A stretch of DNA of 64,000 bases from Guyanagaster necrorhizus. Taxonomy: Eukaryota; Basidiomycota; Agaricomycetes; Agaricales; Physalacriaceae. The notes under the pieces are model-generated. The model worked only from the letters and a program-made list of their open reading frames with translations. It had not been told where the DNA came from and searched no databases. The translations under genes and the position numbers were made by a program. Positions 9,852 to 21,987 of the stretch are shown in pieces (position 1 is the first letter of the stretch; each line of letters starts with the position of its first letter). Location of the stretch: positions 372,001-436,000 of the forward strand of contig NW_025064883.1 in assembly GCF_019112545.1 (NCBI RefSeq), in the 5' to 3' direction.

Positions 9852-12800
9852 TTAGGATAAGTCATCCCAGCCAGATACAGCATCAGTGTCTCCATTCTTG
9901 CTTGGAGATTGCTCTTCACTGTGTGTCCTCTGGTTCAGATTCTGCAGATGATGGATGCCTTAGTCCTGTTGTCTCACTATTTCTAGCTCATCCATTGCAG
10001 AGTCAGTGTCTCTATCCTTCTTGAAGTTGCTGCTCTGTGTTCCTACATGTCCTCTGCTGATCTCAGATTGCCGATCTGCTGGACCCATCATAGGATGTGT
10101 TTGCAGATTCATAAAGACTTTGACTGCAGGTGAATGTATTTGATCAGAGATAATGTTGAATATGACCTTCTTTACATCTGTTTTATTGATCCTGTGCTCA
10201 TAGTCCTGAATTGCCTCTTCTGCATTCATGTATTTTTCATTGACTCATTGATTTAATTATGGTCTGTATCCTTTTCAGCTGACTAGATAGTCAACAGTTG
10301 TTTTCATGCCTTCACCTTATGCTTTAACTTTTTGTGTCTTGTGGTTTAGCACTTTGTTGATTTTATAGTGTTCTTCATCATCAACAAGCTCTGGAGGAGG
10401 TGGCAGTGGTCATTCCTGGTTTGGAAAGGCAGGAGCAATGTAGGGGGTTATCAATGTTTTGTTAAAAACATTATGAATTTTCCAGGTTGTGGGTAATTGC
10501 AACTTGTATGTGGAATTGCTGATCTTGGCAACAACTTTGAATAGTCCCATCTGTTTGTCTGCGAGTTTTTGCTTTGGTTTTGGCAGATAAAAATTTGTTG
10601 TATCCAACCAAACTTTGTCATTGGTTGAATATTAATGTGCTAGACATTGATGTTTGTCATATTGCTTCTTCATCATTGTAGCAGCTTTTTCGAGGGCCCT
10701 GTTGATTTCCTCATAGATCTTTGTCATCATTGTTGCAAAGTCCATTGACACTGGTGTTATTGTATGCAATCGCCTCATTTGCACAACTGATGGGTTCTGT
10801 CTGTAGTTCACAAAGAATGGTGTTTTGCCTGTTGTTGAGTGAATTCTGTTGTTGTGTTGGAATGCAGCTAATGCTAGCCATTCTGTCCAGTTGTCCTATC
10901 AGTAACTGATGAAAAGTCTGAGGTACTTTTTAATTTCTTGGTTGACCTGTTCTATTTGGCCATCTGTCTGTGGATGGTATGCTGTTAAGGCATTTCATTT
11001 GATGTTGAGGAGTCAGTATAGGTCATCCAAGAATTTGGACATGAATTGTAGTCCTCTGTCTGAAATCACTACTTGAGGCATGCCATATTTTGCATATATC
11101 TCATCCCATAGGATTTAGCTCATCCTTTGGATGTTAGTTCTGTAGAACAAGTGATCAGAATGATCACCTTCAAGAAGCAATCAACTATGACAATGATCAC
11201 ATCATAGCTGTCACTTTCAAGAAGTCTGGTTATCATGTCCACTGAGATGTGGGTCCATAGTGACAAAGAGACCTCATTCAGATGGAGTGGGGCTGCCCTG
11301 GATTGTGTTGAAGTTTTGCTTTGCTGGCAAACATCACAAGCCTTGATATATCAGATGATATCATGATCCATCTTTGGCCACTAATATTTTCTCAAGACTA
11401 ATTTCTTTGTTTTAATGATTCCTGGATGTCTGGCAGTCACATGATCATGACAGGTGGCAATGATGTCACCTCAAAGTCCCTGATCCCTTGAGATGTAGAT
11501 CCATCCATTGTAGCAGATCAATTCTCCTTCTTTCTTCAGCTCCTGCTCATGGTTGAGTGATAGGGCAATTCTCTGATCCCACTTGTGGGGATTTTGGGTG
11601 GCACTCTTGATGTGTTCATGCATCTCTTCTTCTATTGGCATGATCATTGCCTGGAAGTGTTCTGGTCATAGTAATACAATCTTCTTGTTGTCATCTCCTC
11701 CTTGGTTGTGATCCATCTGGTGGCTGAGGAAATCAGCTTTCTTCTTTGCTGCACTAGCCTTATGGTAAAGCATATATTTATATTCGGATAACTCCATAAC
11801 CCATCTGGCTTGTCTGTGATTAAGCTTTTGGGATTGTCAGAAGTATTGTAGGTTTTGATGATCGGTTTAAATTTCAAAGGTCTGATTGGCTCCAATAAGA
11901 TAATGCTGCCATTCAGCAAGGGTGAGCATTATAGCAAGAAGTTCCTTGTCATAGATTTCATAATTGCACTCTGTTACAGTGAGTGTCTTTGACATAAAAG
12001 TGACTGATCGCCATTTGCCATCTTGTTCCTATGAGAGTACAGCTCTGATAGTGCCTTCACTAGAGTCAGCCTCTACTTTGAACCTTTCATTCTGACTTAG
12101 TATAGCCAGGATAATGTCTTCAGCCAATCAGTGTTTAAGGTCATTAAATGCCCTCTATTGGGAAATTCCTTAAGTCCATGGGGAATTCCCAGTCAATTGT
12201 GTTATAGGTCAGACTATTTTGCTGTAATCCCAGATAAATCATTAGTAGAAGTTGGTGAATTCAAGAAAAGATTGCAGTTCCTTCTTCTTCATCAGTTCTG
12301 GCCATTCAGTTACCTCTGCCACTTTAACAGAATCCATCCTGATGCTTCCTTCACTGATAATGACTCTAAGGTATTTGGTTTCTAATACCTTGAACTCGCA
12401 CTTTTCAGCTTTGAGGAAAAGTCGATACTTCCACATCAAGGACAGTATCTGTTGTACTATCCTTTGGTGTTCCTCCTTGGTTTTGAACATAATGAGTATG
12501 TCATCCAAGTAGATTATTACCTTCCTCTTAGCAATGAGATCTTTGAAGATATTGTTCATCATCCACTGGAATATAGCTGGTGAGTTGGTGAGTCTAAAGA
12601 ACATAACCATCAGTTTGAACAAACTATGGTTAGTTTGAAAAGCAGCCTTTCACTTATCGCCTTCTTTGATGCACATATTATTGTACCTCTACTGAACATC
12701 CAATTTGATGTAGTACTTTGCACCCTGGAGTTTATTTATTAACTCTGCAATTAAAGGCAGTGGATAATGATTCTTGATCATTATCTCATTAAGCTTCTGA

Positions 12801-13584
12801 TAATCCTGTACTAGTCAAAGTTTCCCATCCTTCTTTTTGACAAAAAAGAAGGGTGATGCCATTAGAGACTTTGATGGTCAGATCCTTCTGCTAGATAAGT
12901 TCTCTTTAAGGAACTTGTCTAACTCCTGTTGTTCATTATTGCTCAGTAGATAATACTTGCAATCTAGATTGGTGTTTGAGTTGGAGATTAGTTCAATGGC
13001 ATGGTCCTAGGGTTTTGCTTTGGGTAGTTCATTGAAACTTTCTTTTTCGAATAAATTCCAATAGTCTCATGCCCATTCAGATACCATTTTCTCGAATGTC
13101 CTTTCCTTCTTCCTGGCATTGGCCTTTGCTGCTAGGTCATTGGCATGGTGTATTGCTCAAATGCTAATGGCCCTTTGTAGGTTGATGGTGAAGATTGTTT
13201 CACCATCTTCCATCTCTTTATTCCATCAGCCCTCAGGATCTTCATCCAGTAGTTCAAATAGAATCTTCTAGCAACAGCATTGAGCAAAAATGATGTGTCC
13301 AGTCTTCCAATTGATTAGTGGATTGTGTCTGATTAGCCAATCATGACTGAGGAATACTTCCTTGATTTCTAGGTTGGTTACTGTCAGGTCAATTTGTTTC
13401 AAATGATCGCCAATAGTGAGCCTAAGCTCCATATATTCGGTGATTGATCTGGCCTGATTCTTTGTCCCATCTGCATTATAGACTGAAATAGGCACCACTG
13501 TTGCCCAAGTGGGCAGTTGATGCTTATTGATGAAAGTCTGATTGATCGAACTCCCTGTGCAGCCGCTGTCAATCAGAGCAGTGA
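9852..13584 (-). pseudogene. pol: pol of E5, main part (PR core to chromodomain)
   Basis: Read from 13584 downwards. The retropepsin core ITALIDSGCTGSS keeps the catalytic DSG at about 13547-13572. Then come the FLSHDWLIRHNPLINWK box, RT with YLDD at 12500-12511, RNase H near 11900-12230, the integrase HHCC region near 11330-11480, the integrase core near 10950-11250 and a chromodomain near 10230-10330. The stop is at 9852-9854. Several TGA and TAG stops interrupt it, including the CCC-stop-KI site shared with other copies. The first 200 or so codons are at 21988-22583, beyond E6. Confidence 0.88.
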
Positions 13585-14080
13585 TGTTAAGCCCAAACTC
13601 CATATGACTATCAACATATGATAAACAGTTTGGTACTTCACACTTTGGGTATGTCTGACTGAGTTCACTGGTGTATTAATAGAGGTGTGTGGTCAAGGTG
13701 TTGCAAGTCGCTTGAGATAGGATGGTAGAGAATAAACTTTAGCTCAAAGCTGGGGTATTACAGTGAGAGCTACACTACTTAAATACTGTTCTGTTATTGT
13801 ACTATAAATAAATATTCACAAAAGCTGTTGTCTTGCTGTTGCTAGTCTCTCCACAAAAGCTATTGTTCTGCTGTGTGCTGTTACTGCTGCGCTGCAGTTA
13901 AAGAATAAAAGGAGTATCATCTCTCCCTTCATAGCACACAGCCATATGATAAGATAATGACTGACTGGGTTGCTGACCAAGCTTTTCCATGGTCCTAAGC
14001 ACCAGCCTAAGTGCCCTGACTAAGCAAAGATAGGAGTCATTTCCAAGGAAAAAGAAAAGAAAATAGAGAAAATTGTAACA
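13585..14080 (-). repeat. 3' LTR of E6 (496 bp)
   Basis: Plus strand TGTTAAGCCCAAACTCC to AATTGTAACA. The polypurine-tract complement TTACCCCCTCCTTAAG is at 14081-14096. It lacks a 20 bp repeat unit present in the 5' LTR near 21720-21740. Confidence 0.95.
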
Positions 14081-14117
14081 TTACCCCCTCCTTAAGATCA
14101 TCATCCCGATAGTTAAG

Positions 14118-17100
14118 TTAGGGTAAGTCTTCCCAGCTTGAAGGAGGTGGCTGATCTGCTGGACCTCTCGCTGTTTCAATGGCAGACTTCAAACAAGTTA
14201 AAGGTGTGGTGCATTGCTCTTCGCTGTATGTTCCCACCATTTCTGGCTCGTTCGTCACAGAGTCATTTTTATTGTCCTCTGTAACATGTCCTCTGCTGTC
14301 AGCAGGTTGGTTGATGTATATCTGGCTAGATATCATCTTCCTTCCTGTTGTCCCCATACTTGGTTTCGCAGATATAATATTGAACATGACCCCCTTCATA
14401 TCCACTTTATTGATTTTGTGTTTATAGTCACAAATGGCATCATCTGCAGTCATATATTTTTCGTTAATCCATTGGTTTGATTCTGGTCTATAGCCCTTCC
14501 AGCTGACTAAGTAGTCAACAGTTGTTTTCATGCCTCCGTCTCATGCTTTAACCTTCCGGGTTTTGTGGTTTAGCATCTCATTGATTTCATAGTGTTCTTC
14601 ATTGTTGATGAGTTCTGGTGGAGGTGGAGGTGGCCATTCTTGGTTTGGGAAGACTGGTGCCACATATAGTGTCAATAATGTTTCATCAAAAACATTATGA
14701 ATTCTCCAGATAGCTGAGAGTTTCAATTTATATGCAGATTTGCCAATTTTGGCGATGACTTTGAAGAGGCCTGTCCGTTTGTCTGCCAGTTTTTGTTTTG
14801 GCCTTGGTAGATGAAGATTGGTAGTATCCAACCAGACTTTATCATTGGTTGAATATTCATGTGCTACCCGTCAGTGCTTATCATACTGCTTCTTCATTGT
14901 TGAAGCCACTCTTTCAAGGGCTGTCTTGGTTTCTTTATGGATTGTTGCTATTGTTGCTGTGAAATCCTTTGATGCTGGAGTCATTGTATGGGCCTGTCCT
15001 GTTTCCGCCACTGGTGGATTTTGCCCATAGTTCACAAAGAACAGGGTTTTACCCATTGCAGAGTGAATCCTGTTGTTGTGTTGGAATGCTGCTAATGCCA
15101 GCCATTCTATCCAATCATCTTGTCGATAGCTAATGAAAAGTCATAGATACTTTTCAATTTCCTGATTGGCCTGTTCCATTTGGCCATCTGTCTGTGGGTG
15201 GTATGCTGTGGAGGCATTTCTCTTGATATTGAGGAGTCAGTACAAATTGTCCAAAAATTTGGAGATGAATTGTGGTCCTCTGTCAGAAATCACTATCTGA
15301 GGCATGCCATACTTTGCATAAACCTCGTCCCATAGTATCTTTGCCCATTCCTCGGATGTTAATTCTGTGGAGCAGGTGATCAGAATGATTGCCTTTGAGA
15401 AGCGATCAACTATGACGATGATGGCATCATAGCCATCACTTTTGGGAAGTCCAGTTATTATATCCACCGAAATGTGGATCCATAGTGATGAAGGGACCTC
15501 ATTTGGGTGAAGTGGTGCAGCTCTGGGTTATGTTGAAGTCTTGCCTTGTTGGCAAACCTCACAAGCCTTAATATATCGGGTGATATCATGGTCCATTTTT
15601 GGCCACCAATACTCTCTCAAGACCAGTTCTTTAGTCTTAGCGATCCCGGGGTGTCCAGTGGTCACATGATCATGACATATGGTGATGATATCACCCTGCA
15701 GTCATTGATCTCTTGGGATGTAGATTTGTTTGTCATAACGGATCATTCCCCCTTCTTTCTTCAGCCCTCACTTGTGGTTGAGTGATGGGGCAATTCTTTG
15801 ATCCCACTTGTGAGGATCTCAAGTGGCGCTTTTGATGCATTCGTGCATTTCTTCTTCCATAGGCATGATCATTGCCCAGAAGTGCTCTGGCCATAGTAAT
15901 ATGACCTTCTTGTTGTCATCTCCTCCTTGGTTATGATCTGCCCTGTGGCTGAGGAAATTGGCTTTCTTGTTTGCTACTCCAGCTTTGTGGTAGAGAGTAT
16001 ACTCATACTGCGATAGTTCTGTGACCCATCTGGCTTGTCTGCGATTAAGCTTCTGCAGTTGTTGGAAGTATTGAAGATTCTGGTGATCAGTTCAGATCTC
16101 AAAGGTGTGGTTGGCTCCAATGAGATAATACTGCCATTCGGCAAGGGCGAGCATTATAGCCAGGAGTTCCTTGTCATAGATTTCATAGTTGTGCTCAGTT
16201 ACTGTGAGCACCTTTGACATGAAGGTGACAGATCACCATCTACCATCTTGTTCCTGTGATAGTACAGCTCCAATTGCACCTTCACTGGAGTTGGCTTCCA
16301 CCCTGAACTTTCCATCCTGACTTGGTATAGCCAGGATGACATCTTTGGCTAGTCAGCATTTTAGGTCATCAAATGCTGCTCATTGGGAAATTCTCCAGCT
16401 CCATGGGGAATTTCCAGTTAATTGCATCATTGGTCAGACTATTTTGCTGTAATCCCAGATGAACCGGCAGTAGAAGTTGGTGAATCCAAGAAATGATTGT
16501 AACTCCTTCTTGATTGGTTCCAGCCATTCGGTTACTCCTGCAACTTTGATCAGATCCATCCTGATGCTTCCTTTGCTGATAATGACTCTAAGGTATTCTG
16601 TTTCTAATACCTTGAATTCGCATTTTTCGGCCTTGAGAAAGAGTCGATGCTTCCTCATCAAGAATAGCACCTGGCATACCAACCTTCTATGTTCTTCCTT
16701 AGTTTTAGACATAATGAGTATGTCATCCAAGTAGATCGTGATGTTCCCTGTGGCAATGAGGTCCTTAAAGATGTCATTCATCATCCACTGGAAGATGGCC
16801 AGTGAATTAGTTAGTCCGAAGAACATGACCATCAGTTTGAACAAACCACGGTTAGTTCGAAAAGCAGCCTTCCATTCATCACCTTCCCTGATGCATACAT
16901 TGTTGTATCCCCACCAAACATCCAGTTTGGTGTAATATTTTGCACCTCAGAGTTTGTCTATTAACTCCAAGATTAAAGAAAGTGGATAACGGTTTTTGAT
17001 CATCATCTCATTGAGCTTCTGGTAATCTTGCACTGGTTGGAGTTTCCTATGGTTCTTTTTAATGAAAAAGAAGGGTGATGCCATCAGTGACTTTGATGGT

Positions 17101-18402
17101 CAGATCTGTCCACTGGATAAGTTTTCTTCGAGAAAGTTGTCCAGCTCTTGTTGTTTGTTATTGCCAAGTGGATAGCATTTGCAGTCGAGGTTGGCATTAG
17201 CATTAGGGATTAGTTCGATGGCATGGTCCCAGGGCTTGGCATCAAGTAGTTCATCAAAACTGTCTTTTTTGAATAAATCTTGATAGTCATACACCCACTC
17301 AGGTACCATTTCTTCAAACGTCTTTTCTCTCTTTTTGACATTAGCTTTTGCTGCTAGGTCATTAGCGTGGTGTGCTGCCTGGATGTTAATGGCCCTTTGT
17401 AGGTCGATGGCGAGAATGGTTTCACCATCTTCCATTTCTTCATCCCATCGGTCCTCGGGATCTTTGTCCAGTAGTTCAAATGGAATTTTCTAGCAACAAC
17501 ATCGAGCAAAGATGATATGGCCAGTCTTCCAATTGATCAGCGGATTGTGTCTGATCAGCCAATCATGACCAAGAAATATCTCTTTGGTTCCTAGATCGGT
17601 TATCACCAGATCGATGCATTCTGAATGGTCACCGATAGTGAGCCTAAGCTCTACATATTTGGTAATCGATCCAGCTTGGTTCTTTATTCCATCCGTGTTG
17701 TAGACTGGGATGGGTGCCGCTGTTGTCTGAGTGGGCAATTGATGCTTGTTGATGAAAGCTTGATTGATGCTACTCCCTGTGCAGCCACTGTCAATCAGAG
17801 CAGTGATTGCATAGGTGGATCAGAACATTAATGTCTCAATCCGTGCACTGGTTACCAAGTCCTTTTCTGAGGATTTGGCTCAGCAGATGAATTTTCATGG
17901 CCCATGTAATTCATCAAGCCATTCTAAAGCTCGGCATTGTTCTGCAACTCACATTTCTGTGATCATATCATCGATCACTTTCTTGATCCGAGTCTTATGA
18001 ACCCAGTTTTTGAGTATGGCTCTTGCCACTTCCTCGTCCTTGGCATCCTTAATAGCTTGCCAAGTCCATTTGATATTGAATGGTTTGAGCCACATTGTGG
18101 GGTTCTCTACCCCTGTTCAGCCTAAAGGCAGTTAAGTCTGTTTTATATTTTTAGTTTGAGAAATTCTTGGCGAAGATGCACCTTTGGGGCTCTCTGCCCC
18201 TCTTCAGCCTTTTGTTGGTGCTTGAGTTGTTAGAGTCAGTTCCTTAGGCAATTCTGATTCGTGAATAATTGAGTCAGATATATTCGAATGCACGCATAAT
18301 TTAGTCATAGAGGGTAATCCTACAGAAGATAAAGTGTCAGTCTGTCCAGCAGTTTATGACCCATTACCCAGTCCTTTGGCTGAGTCAGCAGAATTGCTCA
18401 CT
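14118..18402 (-). pseudogene. pol: pol of E6 (PR, RT, RNase H, IN, chromodomain)
   Basis: One frame, -1 relative to gag, from the gag stop region to the stop at 14118-14120 (about 1,430 codons) with only point stops. Retropepsin DSGCTGS lies near 17771-17803. RT has FFGLTNS and YLDD at 16722-16733. RNase H includes VEANSS and YDKELLAIMLALAEW near 16130-16320. Integrase has the zinc motif (HDHVTTGHP to CEVCQQ, about 15540-15690), the first catalytic Asp in VDIITGLP (about 15450-15470), the second in ISDRGPQF (about 15270-15300) and the Glu region near 15160-15190. A chromodomain VDYLVSWKGY sits at about 14490-14520. Many stops are TGA at Trp or Arg positions. It would make the replication enzymes; as it stands it is inactive. 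Confidence 0.92.
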
Positions 18403-20236
18403 GCTCGGCCTCACCTTTTATCTCCTTGGGCTTATCGTCTCGCCCAAGGTCATTGTCTTCCTTCATCAACTCAGCAATCTATGCCCAAATATCTTCGCAT
18501 GTGTACTTGTTCTTCTTTTCGGGGCAATTTTGTGCCATGTGGTCTGGCTGGCCACAATTGAAGCACTTCCTCTCCTTCTTGAGGTGATCCTCATTGATCT
18601 GCTTGCCCATTCTGGTACTTAGGCCCTTACCAGTTCGCTTCTCATTGTTCTGGGAAGTTGAGGTTGAGCTGCTGGGCCTGGTGGATGTGGTCACATGGGA
18701 GGTGGAGGGCTTCGAGCCCTGTTCCTGGTACCTGTGTTGGTCCCACAGATTTGTTGCCTCCATCTTCTATCATTGTTGCTCCTGCCACATTAGGATGATT
18801 CGGGCCTTCCAATCATCATAGCCAACCGGCACGCTATGGCCGAGATCTGAAATGGTCTTGAGATAATGAGGTGGCACTCCCCGCTTCATGTACTCGACCA
18901 TTTGTCCTGAGTCAGCTATGTCTTCTTGGATTCTGGTGAGTTTCCTGAGTTGTTCTAATTCATTGAAGTAATCAGGCACCGCTTTGTTGCTCATCTTGTA
19001 TTCTTTCATCTTCAACTTGTGGACTTCTCATACAGCAGGATCCGTAAACTTGTCATAGATCATCTGCTTTAGTACTTGCCAGGTGGGATAGTGATTGTGT
19101 TGTCAAGTGGTCGACCAGAAGTTAGGGGCCAGTAGTACCCATCATACTTTTGCCTTGTCCTCGAAGTAGGTGGTAGTATAGTTTACCTTGTACATGTCGT
19201 GAAGAAAGTATGAGGCAAAGACCTGGAAATATTGGTCGCAGTCTATGAGGAATTGGTCGATATCATCTGATGCTCCTTTAAAAGGAAGAGGCTCCCACTC
19301 CAGTGTCAGCCTGATGTTTAATATATGTGCCTTTGGATCGAGAGGCGACATTGGATTTGGGAGTTCTCCCCCAGGGGGACCCACCCAATCTGTCGGGAGC
19401 CCTGGAAAGGAATGTAGGTACCCATCATTGGCAACAGGGCTTCTTGAGACTGGCAGCCCTTTCTTTCGGACGATTCATTCGTCCTTGATGGTCCATCCCT
19501 GTGCCATTACCTCAGAGTCATCCCTCTTCTTGTCAGTTGGAACCGATCTGGTTGCCTTGTCGGGTGGCAGTTGCCCTCCCAATAGTCGGCTTCCTGTGCC
19601 GGTCCAAGAATTTGGGTGATAAATTCTCGGCTGCACATAGGACCGGGCTAGCCAAGATGCTGTGCTGCAGATGGCCAATATGGCGAGTGAGTACCTTGAC
19701 ATCACTGTTCGAGTTGAGGATGCTATGTTTGCCATCTTGGGCAGTATCACACTCAGTGTCCATGGCATTGGTGCCTCCCATTTGCCGAATCTTGGTCGAT
19801 ATGGTGGTATTGCCATCATCTGATAATGTAAATACCACCGATTGAAATTGAAAATAGTGTGCTCAGTTGCGGCATACTGTAAAATCTCCTCCCACTCGGC
19901 GGGATCAGCGGTGTTATACCTTTGCCCTAGGGATGATCGTAGCCAGTGATCGTCTCTCTATAATTCAGCTACTTGTTCCTAGTATAACCGAATAAACTCT
20001 TCCTCCTGCATCTCTCATTCCTATCGTTTCTTTTCCTGTTTTTAGCACATGGTTATGCTGATGATACTCCCCCACTCAAGGATGAGGTCTACTACTTGGT
20101 CCCCTTGGTCCTCCTCCTCAGCCTCATCATCCTCTTTGGCTCTCTTGTCAGTGATCCCCTCGAGGAGAGAACTGCCTTGCTGGCTAAAGGTTTCTGGGGC
20201 GGGTAGGTCAGGGCTGAGTGCTTGAATCAGCATCAT
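18398..20236 (-). pseudogene. gag: gag of E6
   Basis: Structural protein of the particle. The start is set at the tandem ATG ATG at 20231-20236, whose position is conserved in E5, E7, E9 and E10; the stop is TGA at 18398-18400 (612 codons, one frame). An acidic N-terminal part (EDDEAEEEDQ) precedes a capsid region near 19150-19390 (PFKGASDDIDQFLIDCDQYF) and 18770-19015. The nucleocapsid zinc knuckle CFNCGQPDHMAQNC (CX2CX4HX4C) is intact near 18520-18562. A handful of in-frame stops break it. It overlaps ORF1 by 29 nt upstream; pol follows in the -1 frame. Confidence 0.88.
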
Positions 20237-21410
20237 CGGATCTGGGTCGAGGAGTAGGCTCCCAGTCGGGCTGCTCCTCTTCTGCTGGCAGCACCACTGC
20301 TCTGCGATACTGGTGGAAGTTTCTATAGAACTGGGGGCAAAGGAAGAGGGCGGTGATTGGCCTGTCAAGGACCCTTTTGAGGTCCTCAGTGGGGTCAATA
20401 TGTTCATTGTCACCCCTGATTAATCCAAGGTCTGATAGTATCCTATCTCTCTGGATAGAGATATCATCAGTTTTGGTGACGGTGTTGGTCCCATATGATA
20501 ACGAGTGGTCATCATCAAGGAGTGTTGGCTCCCTGCCATAGTAATCATCAGCATGGATGACTCCAGCCACTGGCCTTGTCCAGGAGTCAGGGCTACCAGT
20601 GGGAGTGGCTGGTTCCCAGAACAGAGAGTTAGAAGCATTGAGGAAGTTGGTAAAGGACTGGGGGGTCGGCCGTATTGGGTTTGGTACCACTGTACCATGC
20701 CTTGGTAGATGTGAGGCTCATTTCAGTCTACTGGCTGCTCTTGGTGCTGCTTGCCAGTATCAGACCTCATCCCTGTTGGTGTCATCAAAGAAGGGGTTGG
20801 GACTACTGACCCTTGTTCCCCTTCCACTTCCTCTTGTTGACGAGGCATCTCAGGATTGATGCCTGTCGGTACTTCTGGTCCTTGGAGCCAGCCAAACAGC
20901 ATCCAGGGAGTCTCTAGCCTGGTGCCCAATTCCAGACTAGGTGACGGTTGTTCTTGATGCAGTGATGCTGTGCTCAGAGGAGAGGATGAGGGTGGCTGGT
21001 CAGGTTCATCGAAATCCTGTAGCCCAAGGGTTTCCAGGGTCTCGGACAATTGCTGATGGGGGTCTTGGGGGGTATTCGTGTTGCCGCTGCTGCTGCTCCT
21101 CTTCTCTAGGATGCCCTTCAGTCAAGTGCCCAGGCTCGTCTTTGGGTTCTGTTTCTTTGGGGTGTCAGACGGAGTTTCAGATAGAGGCAGGGATGTCGTA
21201 GAGAGGGAGGTCTGGCATGACATTTCAAAAGATTGTACAGATATGCTGGAATTCTTGGTAGTATTGAATGGCCCAGGCAGTAATGGATTGGCGTCTACAG
21301 CACAGCTGTATGATCACCAATAAACCGATCAAGGTTCCAATGATAGAAGCCAAGAGTTCAAAGAACTTGTGAGTAAAGTTCAGGTCTGACAGATTTAAGA
21401 CAGGGGGCAT
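20208..21410 (-). pseudogene. ORF1 of E6 (400 codons, N-terminal membrane anchor)
   Basis: ATG at 21408-21410; stop at 20208-20210, in one frame with eight or so nonsense changes, mostly TGA where Trp or Arg would be expected. Residues about 16-36 form a hydrophobic helix (LLASIIGTLIGLLVII) followed by basic CCRRQSITAWAIQYY. The middle is Pro/Ser/Arg-rich and poorly conserved. The C-terminal third is Asp/Asn-rich and ends near the conserved FYRNFHQYRRAV motif. It is shorter than in E5, E7, E9 and E10 (469-485 codons). No known domain is recognised. It is neither gag (it lacks capsid and zinc knuckle) nor placed like env. Open stretches in another frame at 20723-21049 are shadows. Confidence 0.78.
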
Positions 21411-21452
21411 TCAGTTTCTCAGCACGGTTGGGCCTGAGAAAGGGAAGCAAGA

Positions 21453-21465
21453 AGCTTCGAGCTAA
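21453..21465 (-). promoter_or_regulatory. self-priming primer-binding site of E6
   Basis: Minus-strand TTAGCTCGAAGCT, one base inside the 5' LTR. It pairs with the predicted RNA start AGCTTCAAGCTAA (plus-strand 21621-21633) except for one A-C pair that a single G to A change in the LTR explains. Confidence 0.65.
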
Positions 21466-21466
21466 T

Positions 21467-21982
21467 TGTTAAGCCTAAACTCCACATGATGATCAACACA
21501 TGATAAACAGTTCAGTACCTCACACTTCGGGTATGTCCAACTGAGTTCACTGGTGTGTTAATAGAGGTGTGTGGTCAAGGCGTTGCAAGTCACTCGAGAT
21601 AGGATAGTAGAGAATAAACTTTAGCTTGAAGCTGGGGCATTACAGCGAGAGCTACGCTACTTAAATACTGTTCTGTTATTGTACTATAAATAAATGTTCA
21701 CAAAAGCTGTTGTCTTGCTGTTGTGCTGTTTCTCCTGCTGTTGCTAGTCTCTCCACAAAAGCTATTGTCCTGCTGTGTGCTGTTACTGCTATGCCACAGT
21801 TAAAGAATAAAAGGAGTATCGTCTCTCTCTTTACAGCACACAGCCATATAATAAGACAATGACTGACTGGGTTGCTGACCAAGCTTTCCCATGGTCCTAA
21901 GCGCCAGCCTAAGCACCCTGACTAAGCAAAGATAGGGGTCATTTCCAAGGAAAAAGAAAAGAAAATAGAGAAAATCGTAACA
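21467..21982 (-). repeat. 5' LTR of E6 (516 bp)
   Basis: Plus strand TGTTAAGCCTAAACTCC to AATCGTAACA. The TATA-like CTTAAATA lies near 21660-21667, about 34 nt before the predicted RNA start at 21633, on the minus strand. Confidence 0.95.
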
Positions 21983-21987
21983 GGTGA

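Larger units (their letters stand above)
13585..21982 (-). mobile_element. E6: complete and least decayed long-LTR chromovirus (8398 bp)
   Basis: Uninterrupted element. The LTRs are 496 bp (3') and 516 bp (5'), differing by a 20 bp indel in a CTGTTG-type repeat and by scattered changes that are mostly transitions. The flanks AGTGA (13580-13584) and GGTGA (21983-21987) form a 5 bp TSD with one transition. ORF1, gag and pol each keep one frame throughout, broken only by point nonsense mutations. It also keeps more CpG than its neighbours, consistent with being the youngest insertion here. Confidence 0.96.

Noticed and set aside
20723..21049. 108-codon frame within E6 as the real N-terminus of gag
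   Set aside because: It is in the other frame from both ORF1 ends and ends before the FYRNF block; the ORF1 frame with TGA at Trp positions fits all copies better.
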